Assembly: GCA_012961655.1 (NCBI GenBank)
Contig: DTYX01000322.1
Coordinates: 1 to 7,645, forward strand
Source: Candidatus Poribacteria bacterium
GTDB taxonomy: Bacteria; Poribacteria; WGA-4E; DTYX01
Length of the DNA: 7,645 bases
Direction: 5' to 3'
The notes beneath the pieces were generated by a model. That model was given only the letters and a program-made list of their open reading frames with translations. It made no database searches and had not been told where the DNA came from. Every line of letters begins with the position of its first letter. Position 1 is the first letter of the stretch. Positions 1 through 6,314 of this stretch are shown here, piece after piece. The translations under genes and the position numbers were made by a program.

Positions 1-2
1 CG

Positions 3-68
3 CTACGACGTTTTTTCCGTAGAGCTTCGCCCTGTGAGATAAGTATTCCCTATCTCACGAGGTCGCTC
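3..68. repeat. Two adjacent hairpins at the left edge
   Basis: A perfect 8-bp stem pairs GTGAGATA (34-41) with TATCTCAC (51-58) around a 9-nt loop, and GAGC (22-25) can pair with GCTC (65-68) to extend it. Next to it, CTACG (3-7) pairs with CGTAG (18-22) around a 10-nt loop. No coding frame of note crosses this stretch and neither hairpin is followed by a clear T-run on either strand, so a simple terminator is not obvious. It could be a palindromic intergenic repeat, a mobile-element end, or the 3' region of the minus-strand operon. The window edge may cut the element. Confidence 0.5.
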
Positions 69-135
69 AAGGGTAGTCCTTCCATTCATCCATTCCCCCG
101 AATCTCTTATTCCCAATCACCAGTGGATTACTTTC

Positions 136-267
136 CTACATTTGTGAAATTTCTTTTGATAACAAATTCATATTGTTCAAGACTGATTTTACCACATCCA
201 CAGCCGTCTCAAAAATACTATCCATTTCGGCTTCTGACAGAACTCGAATTTGTGATTGCAATTTCAT
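136..267 (-). pseudogene. Probable N-terminal remnant of a trimethylamine methyltransferase (MttB-like) gene
   Basis: The 43-codon frame begins at ATG 267, 13 nt after the dehydrogenase stop, and ends at an amber TAG (138-136). Its first 30 residues, including RVLSEAEMDSIFETAVDVV, resemble the N-terminal helix that opens MttB-family proteins (pattern LSxxEhxxIhxxAhxhh). Full members are roughly 480-500 residues, so more than 90 percent is missing. After the TAG the same frame stays open for 22 more codons to TGA (69-67), but this extension does not look like MttB to me. No convincing Shine-Dalgarno precedes the ATG. Most likely a decayed or truncated third gene of the minus-strand operon; a small independent protein is the alternative. 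The family assignment rests on recognition of a short motif only. Confidence 0.4.
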
Positions 268-280
268 GAGATATAATCTG

Positions 281-1285
281 TCAAGTTCCCAGGTCTCGGT
301 TCCAGTTCAATATTACCCCCAAAAGTTCCTCTGACCAATCCATCAACATTTTATATGCTTTTTCAGCTTGTGTGCCGTTGAAACGATGAGTAATTAATTT
401 ATCAACTATTAGGCGTCCATGAGCAAGCAGAGACAACGCTAGACGGCAATCGTCCGCAGATGTCCAGAAAGCGGCGGAAGAATCTTGACCGGGCCTTACA
501 GAGTTATGTGCGCCGATGATCGAAAGTCCTTTCTTATGTACATCTCGATAAAAATTGACCGATTCAGTCTCCCCACGGGTGCTTGCTAATAAAATAACTC
601 TGCCGCGCCAACCGGCTACTTTGAACGCCGTATTAACAGGTTCGGGGCTGCCAGTGGCTTCTATGACAACCGATGGTCCCTCACCTTTAGTTATGTCGAC
701 TAATTTGTCTTCGAAATCAGCATCTTTGGGATTAAGCGCAAAATCCGCGCCGCATTCCAGTGCCAGTTTCAGACGGTTTTCAGCTATATCCACTGCAATA
801 ACTGGAAAGGCGCCACTCAACTTGGCAAGTTGCAACGCTAATAGTCCAATTAACCCTTGTCCCATGACTGCCACAGGTTCACCTAATTCTATGCGGGCTT
901 TCCGCACTCCTTGCAGGGAGATAGCGCAGAGATTGAAAAACACCGCTGCTTCCTCAGCTAATCCATCGGGAATCTTGAATGCGCTATTTGCAGATAACAG
1001 TATATGACTGGAATGCCCTGCTGCTGAAGCCGCTTTATCGCCGACAGCAATATCGGTAACCCCGGCGCCAATATCTATGACTTCCCCGACATTGCTATAG
1101 CCTGGGCGTTGCGGATAACTGCCCACCGCATTAGGCAGACCCAATAAAAACGCCCTTTCTGTGCCGGGACTGATAAGACTGACATCAGTTTTGACTAATA
1201 CCTGATCTTCCCCCACAGCGGGGAGGTCAAATTCTTCAATTTCCACCTGACCGCGTAGCGGCCAAACAACTCGTTTTCCTTTCAT
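281..1285 (-). CDS. MDR-family (zinc-less alcohol dehydrogenase-like) NAD(P)-dependent oxidoreductase
   Basis: A cytosolic medium-chain dehydrogenase/reductase of 334 residues, the normal family length. The N-terminal GroES-like half (about residues 1-125) is followed by a Rossmann fold: VMGQGLIG (140-147) is the dinucleotide-binding glycine motif and D166 at the end of the next strand favours NAD over NADP. The catalytic zinc site looks lost: where classical enzymes have a Cys in GxCGTD there is SLISPGTER (36-44), and the GHE motif is replaced by PGYSNVGEV (61-69). The four-cysteine structural-zinc loop is also absent. Substrate unknown; relatives are annotated as alcohol, sorbitol or threonine dehydrogenase-like, or as bi-domain oxidoreductases. 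The start ATG overlaps the amidohydrolase stop as ATGA, and GAGAGGA lies about 11 nt upstream, so translation is probably coupled. Confidence 0.85.
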   Translation of the reverse strand: MKGKRVVWPLRGQVEIEEFDLPAVGEDQVLVKTDVSLISPGTERAFLLGLPNAVGSYPQRPGYSNVGEVIDIGAGVTDIAVGDKAASAAGHSSHILLSANSAFKIPDGLAEEAAVFFNLCAISLQGVRKARIELGEPVAVMGQGLIGLLALQLAKLSGAFPVIAVDIAENRLKLALECGADFALNPKDADFEDKLVDITKGEGPSVVIEATGSPEPVNTAFKVAGWRGRVILLASTRGETESVNFYRDVHKKGLSIIGAHNSVRPGQDSSAAFWTSADDCRLALSLLAHGRLIVDKLITHRFNGTQAEKAYKMLMDWSEELLGVILNWNRDLGT

Positions 1286-2094
1286 AATCCCAATATCCTC
1301 TCTATATTTTTAGAAGCGATAGCATCTCTCTTTTCTCTGTCAAGCGGATAATCCTTCAAAAATTGAACTATCGGCAGATTTTGCCCAGGGGCCAAATAAT
1401 CCGTGCCGAAGAGGAGTTTCCGCCAATTGCGCTCAAAAAATCCCGCAGTAAAATCCGGATCGCGGGTAAGAGCATTGTATCCAGAGCCTGCTGACAGCTC
1501 TCCGTATATGTTTGGATAATTTTGTAGCAAATGGTCGACAGCGCCACCGGGAGTGATTTTGCCTTTTGGATAGCCACCACGCACCTGGCAATCTGCCGAT
1601 ATTTCGCACCACCAGCCTGGTCCATGCATCAGAAAATTCACTTTTGGAAATTCTTGCAGCAGCTTTTCCAATCGAGGCAATCCATTTTCATCAATATTAA
1701 GCCCAGGGTCGAGATGGAACAACACAGAAAATCCGAGTTCATTGCAGGTTTCGTAAATCATTTTGCATCGTGGGTCATCTATCTCCAAACCCATTTTATG
1801 TTCGCCGAAGCCTATACATCCCATCTCTTTGAATATCTTAATTTTATCCGCGACTTTTGAACGTCTGGGGTCAACAACGCAGAACGGAATCAACCTATCG
1901 GGATATCGTTTACACGCTGCTAATGCCTCAGGCGTGGTAAAATATCCATCGCATGCTTCAGGACTGTCCAGCGGTAATAACACCGACTTTTGAACGCCGA
2001 GTTCATCCATCGTGCTGATAAGTTGTTCAACAGTTAAAGGGTTGTAATTTGGAGCGAACGATAAGTTGCCAAGATGAACGTGCGCATCTATCAT
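1282..2094 (-). CDS. Amidohydrolase-2 family metal-dependent hydrolase (TIM barrel)
   Basis: Predicted 270-residue cytosolic hydrolase or decarboxylase of the amidohydrolase superfamily (PF04909 type). The protein opens directly with strand 1 and its metal ligands, MIDAHVHLG (H5 and H7). Further likely active-site residues are H127 in LFHLDPG, H157 in LMHGPGWW and D232 in LFGTDY, the strand-8 Asp. Members of this family act on amides, lactones or aromatic acids; the substrate here cannot be read from sequence. I chose ATG 2094 rather than the in-frame ATG 2118 because AAAGGA (2104-2109, minus strand) sits 9 nt upstream and because the family normally begins with the HxH strand. First gene of a leftward operon; its stop overlaps the dehydrogenase start by 4 bp, suggesting consecutive or linked steps. 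Confidence 0.88.
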   Translation of the reverse strand: MIDAHVHLGNLSFAPNYNPLTVEQLISTMDELGVQKSVLLPLDSPEACDGYFTTPEALAACKRYPDRLIPFCVVDPRRSKVADKIKIFKEMGCIGFGEHKMGLEIDDPRCKMIYETCNELGFSVLFHLDPGLNIDENGLPRLEKLLQEFPKVNFLMHGPGWWCEISADCQVRGGYPKGKITPGGAVDHLLQNYPNIYGELSAGSGYNALTRDPDFTAGFFERNWRKLLFGTDYLAPGQNLPIVQFLKDYPLDREKRDAIASKNIERILGL

Positions 2095-2142
2095 TGTTTG
2101 AATTCCTTTCCAAATCATGGTAAGTTCATAATCGTTGCCAAT

Positions 2143-2171
2143 ATTTTATCAAAATTATCTATCTACATCAA
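2143..2171 (-). promoter_or_regulatory. Sigma-70-like promoter for the amidohydrolase operon
   Basis: On the minus strand, TTGATG (2171-2166) and TAAAAT (2148-2143) are separated by 17 bp. The -10 matches the consensus at 5 of 6 positions and the -35 at 4 of 6. The predicted start near 2136 leaves a leader of about 42 nt containing the AAAGGA ribosome site. The surrounding DNA is AT-rich, so a chance match is possible. Confidence 0.5.
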
Positions 2172-2197
2172 GTTAAAATCTTATAAAAATTTTTCAA

Positions 2198-2226
2198 TTG
2201 ACACTGCTGGACAAATTATGATAAAT
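2198..2226 (+). promoter_or_regulatory. Possible promoter for the HIRAN-like gene
   Basis: A perfect TTGACA (2198-2203) is followed at 16-18 bp by only weak -10 candidates (GATAAA or TAAATT, each 4 of 6). A good TATAAT (2235-2240) exists but is too far from this -35. The word CAATTGACA recurs at 2292-2300 with no usable -10 after it. The divergent gap 2119-2376 is AT-rich and shows no riboswitch-like fold or tRNA that I can recognise. Confidence 0.3.
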
Positions 2227-2376
2227 TTTATGGCTATAATTCGGTTAGATTATTATCATTTTATAACTCGGCAATGTTACATTAGCTTTTGCAATTGACA
2301 ATTTGGACTGGAAGGATGGATGGCGTGCTTGCGCTCTTATTCAATCATCAGACGCCATTTATATGAGGTAAGATAT

Positions 2377-2829
2377 ATGGAGAAAACGATAGAAACAAAG
2401 ATTATAGAAATAGATAAATTTCCTAACACGGCTTTTGCACACGAGGAAGTATATATCTATCGCAGATTAGAAGATATTTATGACCCGACAGCGATAGCTG
2501 TTCTCAACACTAAAAGGGAAGTAGTTGGATACTTGGATAGGAATGTTGCACAAACCCAAATTCTTCCCAAAATTAAAGAAGGCGTAAAGTTCAGATGTTT
2601 TGTCACCGGCCCTCCCGATGAAGAAGGTATACCCATTAGCATTACTGAAGGAGAATATGTAGAGTCCGAACCAGCGCATCCAATTCTCAATCCATTGCAA
2701 ATTAAATTTACTGATGAAGAAGATGTTGATGACGAATTAGGAAAATTAGAAGACGAAGAGGAACTTGAATATCCTGATTTAGATAATCTGAAAATCGATA
2801 CAGATGAAAACGATGATGATTGGAATTAG
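2377..2829 (+). CDS. Small HIRAN-like domain protein with acidic C-terminal tail
   Basis: A 150-residue soluble protein. Residues about 16-80 resemble a HIRAN domain, the small beta-barrel found fused to SNF2 helicases such as HLTF, where it binds DNA 3' ends. The key stretch is YRRLEDIYDPTAIAVLN (28-44), matching the DPxAIAV core, followed by VVGYLDR (49-55). Stand-alone bacterial HIRAN proteins exist and their role is poorly known. Residues 112-150 are extremely acidic (21 Asp or Glu of 39) and probably disordered, which would suit electrostatic binding to a basic protein or DNA mimicry; that is inference. ATG 2377 is preferred because GAGGT (2365-2369) sits 7 nt upstream. An in-frame ATG at 2320 would add 19 residues unlike the domain. 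It lies 90 nt before the pseudouridine synthase gene and may be co-transcribed with it. Confidence 0.65.
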   Translation: MEKTIETKIIEIDKFPNTAFAHEEVYIYRRLEDIYDPTAIAVLNTKREVVGYLDRNVAQTQILPKIKEGVKFRCFVTGPPDEEGIPISITEGEYVESEPAHPILNPLQIKFTDEEDVDDELGKLEDEEELEYPDLDNLKIDTDENDDDWN

Positions 2830-2919
2830 ACATGAATTGCAGTTTGCTTCTCTTCGCTCGCTTGCAACTTCGACTATGAACGACCGTGCGCCTCTGGTAT
2901 TATCTTTAATATCGAAAAA

Positions 2920-3672
2920 GTGAAAACAGATAGCAAAAACTTAAAATTGAGATTGGAAAAATTTTTATCCGAAGCGGGCGTTGCTTCGCGGAGGCATGCC
3001 AAACAGATTATCTCCGCCGGCAGAGTTACCGTCAACGAGGAAAAAATTTTCATCCCTGGAACTCATATCAACGTCGATACCGATGTGATAAAACTAGACG
3101 GTAAACCTCTCTGTTTGGTCAAGAAAAAAGTATATCTTGCGCTAAATAAACCTGCAGGTTACTTATCCACTGTCAATGATGAGAGAAATCGTCCCACTGT
3201 TTTGCATCTTTTGCATAATCTACCGTTTCGCGTTTATCCCGTCGGGCGTCTGGATTTTGACACTGAAGGGCTACTTCTGCTCACTAACGATGGCGAACTG
3301 GCACACAAAATCACCCATCCGCGCTATCATGTAGATAAAGTTTACATCGCATGGGTTAAAGGGCATCCAGACGAAACGGCGCTGGAAAAACTGCGTCGTG
3401 GCATCCGAATCGAAGGTGATGTCACTGCTCCGGCGAAGGTAATCGTTAGCAAACGAACCAACGCTCATACTTGCCTGAAAATAACTATTCATGAGGGCAA
3501 AAAACGCCAAATTAAAAAAATGTGCCGAGCCATCGGACACGAAGTTCAATACCTGAAGCGAATTCAGATTGGTCCGATTAAACTCGGCAATTTGCGCGTC
3601 GGAAGGTATCGTCGCCTGTCATCGAAAGAAGTGAAAGCCTTGAAGAATTTCTCACGCATAGAAATGCAGTAA
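2920..3672 (+). CDS. rluB: RsuA/RluB-family rRNA pseudouridine synthase
   Basis: Isomerises a specific uridine in rRNA to pseudouridine; RluB-type enzymes act on the 23S rRNA peptidyl-transferase region and RsuA on 16S. Predicted 250 residues, about the size of other members. An S4 RNA-binding domain (about 9-56, LRLEKFLSEAGVASRRHAK onward) precedes the catalytic domain. The catalytic aspartate is D112 in GRLDFDTEGLLLLTNDG (109-125). KPAGYLST (77-84) and HEGKKRQIKKM (191-201), with LKRIQIGPIKLG after it, are further family signatures and favour RluB over RsuA. The start is a GTG with no obvious Shine-Dalgarno; no ATG, GTG or TTG lies further upstream in frame before the stop at 2833, and the S4 domain begins soon after, so little can be missing. 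The 3' end faces lipM across 30 nt. Confidence 0.88.
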   Translation: MKTDSKNLKLRLEKFLSEAGVASRRHAKQIISAGRVTVNEEKIFIPGTHINVDTDVIKLDGKPLCLVKKKVYLALNKPAGYLSTVNDERNRPTVLHLLHNLPFRVYPVGRLDFDTEGLLLLTNDGELAHKITHPRYHVDKVYIAWVKGHPDETALEKLRRGIRIEGDVTAPAKVIVSKRTNAHTCLKITIHEGKKRQIKKMCRAIGHEVQYLKRIQIGPIKLGNLRVGRYRRLSSKEVKALKNFSRIEMQ

Positions 3673-3702
3673 CTTTTGATGCCCAGTTTTATGCCCCATG
3701 CA

Positions 3703-4542
3703 TTAAGTTTTACTTATCTTGAAATTCCACTTATCAGTTTTATATTTTATTTTAGCCAAATGGGTAGCCACATCGATTTCCATCGTCTTCAATTTTTCCG
3801 AGATTAAACCGATATTCAATGTTGCTTCAAAGCCCGACGCAATGGCATGAGCTAGCTTGGAACTATCTAATTGAGATTGGCAGATAGCGTTGATTGCAAT
3901 TGATGAAGTTGTAACTACTTGAGACAGGTCATCCTGTTTTGAAACCAAATTTGTCACATCATCCGGCGGCATATCCAAAGCGATGTAGCCCTGATGCAAC
4001 ATTACGCCTTGCTTTCGCCGTTGCGCTGCTCCTGCGACTTTTCTGCCGCCGATAAGCACATCATATTTGGTGGGATTAGTAAGACAGATGTTTCGCAGTG
4101 TTTCGTCGCCCCCAGCGCGCTCTGAATAGTGTGCTTCGCACCTTTTTACTTCGTAGAACCGTTCCGCTTTTATGCCCAATTGCCGCAATCCTTCGATGAT
4201 GCATTCGCTAATCAAACGGTATGAATCGAGAGTATCCTTCGGAATCAGCGGGTTGTCCAACGGTACCGCAACCGAATAGGTCAAATCCCAGCCATGAATA
4301 ACCGTCCCGCCTCCTGTCGGACGCCGAACGAGGTCAATTCCTCTTTCTTGACATTTCGGCAAATCCACCTCTTCTGCAATTTTTTGAAAATAACCGAACG
4401 AAAAAGATGGACGCGTCCAGCCATAAAATCTGAGCGTCGGCAGAGCACATTCTCTCTGTTGCCGCATCAACGTCTCATCAATCGCCATGTTCATCGCGGC
4501 GGTGTTGTTGCCAGTCTGTAGCAATCTCCAATCGGATTTCAT
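3703..4542 (-). CDS. lipM: Octanoyltransferase, LipM type (lipoate-protein ligase A family fold)
   Basis: Transfers octanoate from acyl carrier protein to a lipoyl-domain protein, typically GcvH, the first step of lipoate assembly. The 279-residue length matches the roughly 280 of Bacillus LipM. Family motifs are RRPTGGGTVIHGWDLTYS and YDVLIGGRKVAGAAQRR, with the conserved lysine K168. C153, in NICLTNPTKYD just before that lysine motif, sits where LipM has its acyl-accepting cysteine, which favours LipM over a true lipoate ligase. ATG 4542 is chosen over GTG 4560 because AAAGGAGG (4555-4548) lies 5 nt upstream of it. It follows gcvPB by 43 nt on the same strand with no terminator between, so they form an operon in which the product would serve the glycine cleavage system. 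A lipoate-protein ligase is the alternative. Confidence 0.85.
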   Translation of the reverse strand: MKSDWRLLQTGNNTAAMNMAIDETLMRQQRECALPTLRFYGWTRPSFSFGYFQKIAEEVDLPKCQERGIDLVRRPTGGGTVIHGWDLTYSVAVPLDNPLIPKDTLDSYRLISECIIEGLRQLGIKAERFYEVKRCEAHYSERAGGDETLRNICLTNPTKYDVLIGGRKVAGAAQRRKQGVMLHQGYIALDMPPDDVTNLVSKQDDLSQVVTTSSIAINAICQSQLDSSKLAHAIASGFEATLNIGLISEKLKTMEIDVATHLAKIKYKTDKWNFKISKT

Positions 4543-4585
4543 CGCTGCCTCCTTTGTCACCCGCTAAACTATAAACATACTGCCT

Positions 4586-6070
4586 CTACGGGGCTGTGGA
4601 ATTTTTTTTATACTTCAGATTCGGTTTTCGAGCCGCTGTCACTTCATCCAGACGGCTAACCGGCGTCGATTTTGGACTCTGCTTGACCGCGTCCGGATTA
4701 GATTCCGCTTCTTGAGCGATTTCAATCATTTTTTCGATAAATCCATCGAGCGTTTCTTTGCTTTCCGTCTCGGTGGGTTCTATCATCAGCGCTTCGGGGA
4801 CAATCAGCGGAAAATAGACTGTGGGGGCGTGATAGCCGTAATCAAGCAAGCGTTTGGCAATATCCAAGGCGCGTACATCATTTTGCTTTTTCTGCTTGTC
4901 GGCGGAGAGCACAAATTCGTGCATACAGGTTCGGTCATACGGCAAATTGTAATATTTTTTTAGCTTCGTCATCATGTAGTTCGCGTTGATAATGGCGTTT
5001 TCGCTGATGTGATATAAACCGTCCGCGCCGTGCGTCCTGATGTATGCATAAGCCTTGACAAGCACACCAACATTGCCGTAGAAGGCGCGGATTTTTCCCA
5101 CGGATTTCGGCAAATCATAATTAAGCCGATAAATATCGCCGCCTTGTCCCGATTTTGCCGAATTCTTCACAATCGTTGGCACGGGCAAAAACGGCAGCAA
5201 TTTTTCGCAGACGCCCACGGGCCCTGCGCCCGGTCCGCCGCCGCCGTGCGGGGACGAGAAGGTTTTGTGCAGGTTCAGATGCACAACATCAAATCCCATA
5301 TCCCCCGGCCGGCAGATGTTCAAAATCGCATTCGCATTTGCGCCGTCGTAGTAGAGCAATCCCCCCGCTTCATGGACAATTTCAGCCATCTGAATCACCT
5401 GTGTTTCAAACAATCCCAAAGTGTTGGGATTTGTCAACATCAGCGCGGCGACATCGTCACTAATTGCTGATTTTAAAGAATCTATGTCCACCTCACCGTC
5501 TTCATTCGATTTTACCTGTTCCACCCGATATCCACAGCGAGCCGCGCTCGCCGGATTTGTCCCGTGCGCGGAATCTGGCACCAGCACGCGTTTTTTCTTT
5601 TGTCCTTGACTTTCATGATATGCATGAATAAGCATCAAGCCCAGCAATTCTCCATGCGCTCCAGCGGCGGGTTGTAGCGAGAATCCCGCCATGCCGCATA
5701 TTTCAGACAACCATCTCTCAAGCTCATACATCAATTGCAACATGCCTTGGGTTAATTCTTCCGGTTGATATGGATGCAAGCGCGAAAACCCATCCAAGCT
5801 CGCAATTTCCTCATTCACTTTCGGGTTATATTTCATAGTACATGAACCTAACGGGTAGAAATTTGTATCCACGCCGTGATTCAATTGCGACAAACCGGTA
5901 AAATGACGCACCACATCGAGTTCACTGACCTCCGGCAGATTGGGTTCAGTCTCCCGCAAAAATTCTTTGGGAATAAGTTCATCGAGCCTTTTTTCAGGCA
6001 CATCGCATTTCGGCAACGAATAGCTGCGCCTGCCTGGCGTACTTAACTCGAATATCAATGATTCTGGCAT
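4586..6070 (-). CDS. gcvPB: Glycine dehydrogenase (decarboxylating) subunit 2, P-protein
   Basis: PLP-binding half of the two-subunit P-protein of the glycine cleavage system: it decarboxylates glycine and passes aminomethyl to the lipoyl arm of GcvH. The 494 residues match the split bacterial form rather than the fused P-protein of about 950. The cofactor lysine is K269 in HLNLHKTFSSPHGGGGPG. Other signatures are FYPLGSCTMKYNPK (71-84), PDSAHGTNPASAA (165-177), TNPNTLGLFE (213-222) and the ending TPVSRLDEVTAARKPNLKYK. ATG 6070 has AAGGAGG (6083-6077) 6 nt upstream. The subunit needs GcvPA as partner, but gcvPA, gcvT and gcvH are not beside it; gcvPB is the promoter-proximal gene of its operon and lipM follows. 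The catalytic residues look intact. Confidence 0.96.
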   Translation of the reverse strand: MPESLIFELSTPGRRSYSLPKCDVPEKRLDELIPKEFLRETEPNLPEVSELDVVRHFTGLSQLNHGVDTNFYPLGSCTMKYNPKVNEEIASLDGFSRLHPYQPEELTQGMLQLMYELERWLSEICGMAGFSLQPAAGAHGELLGLMLIHAYHESQGQKKKRVLVPDSAHGTNPASAARCGYRVEQVKSNEDGEVDIDSLKSAISDDVAALMLTNPNTLGLFETQVIQMAEIVHEAGGLLYYDGANANAILNICRPGDMGFDVVHLNLHKTFSSPHGGGGPGAGPVGVCEKLLPFLPVPTIVKNSAKSGQGGDIYRLNYDLPKSVGKIRAFYGNVGVLVKAYAYIRTHGADGLYHISENAIINANYMMTKLKKYYNLPYDRTCMHEFVLSADKQKKQNDVRALDIAKRLLDYGYHAPTVYFPLIVPEALMIEPTETESKETLDGFIEKMIEIAQEAESNPDAVKQSPKSTPVSRLDEVTAARKPNLKYKKNSTAP

Positions 6071-6097
6071 TATTGCCCTCCTTGTCCACTATCTCTC

Positions 6098-6111
6098 GGA
6101 TAATTTTATCC
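6098..6111. promoter_or_regulatory. Palindrome over the gcvPB -10 box (candidate operator)
   Basis: GGATAA (6098-6103) and TTATCC (6106-6111) form a perfect 6-bp inverted repeat with a 2-bp centre that covers the minus-strand -10 hexamer. A third GGATAA occurs at 6133-6138, directly beyond the -35. A repressor binding here could block gcvPB transcription. No regulator family is identified, and AT-rich -10 regions can be palindromic by chance. Confidence 0.35.
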
Positions 6112-6132
6112 TAACATTGCAAATGCTGTCAA
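6103..6132 (-). promoter_or_regulatory. Sigma-70-like promoter for the gcvPB-lipM operon
   Basis: On the minus strand a perfect TTGACA (6132-6127) is separated by 18 bp from TAAAAT (6108-6103), 5 of 6 to consensus. Transcription should begin near 6096, leaving a leader of about 26 nt with AAGGAGG. That leader is too short for a glycine riboswitch. Confidence 0.65.
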
Positions 6133-6158
6133 GGATAAAAATAACCTTACATTTTTAG

Positions 6159-6187
6159 TTGACTAAGATTCTTGTAAGTGATATACT
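6159..6187 (+). promoter_or_regulatory. Distal promoter P1 of the radical SAM gene
   Basis: TTGACT (6159-6164), 17 bp, TATACT (6182-6187): each box is 5 of 6 to the sigma-70 consensus. The expected start near 6194 gives a leader of about 120 nt. Its -35 box lies 26 bp from the divergent gcvPB -35, so the two promoters are back to back. Confidence 0.6.
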
Positions 6188-6229
6188 AACAAACATTACC
6201 GGATTGAATCTGATAGGACGGGAAGCAAC

Positions 6230-6259
6230 TTGACATCAGAAAGTGTTTCGATGTACAAT
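6230..6259 (+). promoter_or_regulatory. Proximal promoter P2 of the radical SAM gene
   Basis: A perfect TTGACA (6230-6235) is followed after 18 bp by TACAAT (6254-6259), 5 of 6 to consensus. The predicted start near 6266 gives a leader of about 49 nt. Together with P1 it would make a tandem promoter. Confidence 0.5.
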
Positions 6260-6314
6260 AAAGCCAATTGTTTAATTCACAGCAGATACAGTGAACTTAG
6301 GAGTAATACATAAA

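Noticed and set aside
555..1007. Plus-strand 150-codon ORF opposite the dehydrogenase
   Set aside because: Antisense to a clear MDR gene, with Ser/Ala/Asn-rich composition and no recognisable domain.
2074..2298. 74-codon plus-strand ORF in the divergent gap
   Set aside because: AT-rich translation without a domain or ribosome site, overlapping the amidohydrolase start and its promoter.
2195..2300. CAATTGACA direct repeat as an operator or tandem promoter
   Set aside because: Two copies of a 9-mer in AT-rich DNA are weak evidence, and the second copy has no usable -10 box.
3673..3702. Bidirectional terminator between rluB and lipM
   Set aside because: The 30-nt convergent gap shows no convincing stem or flanking T-runs.
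5030..5470. Plus-strand ORFs of 146 and 102 codons opposite gcvPB
   Set aside because: They lie antisense to a strongly conserved gene, have Arg/His/Pro-rich low-quality composition and lack ribosome sites.
6071..6290. Glycine riboswitch upstream of gcvPB
   Set aside because: The predicted leader is only about 26 nt and no tandem aptamer-like fold is visible on the minus strand.
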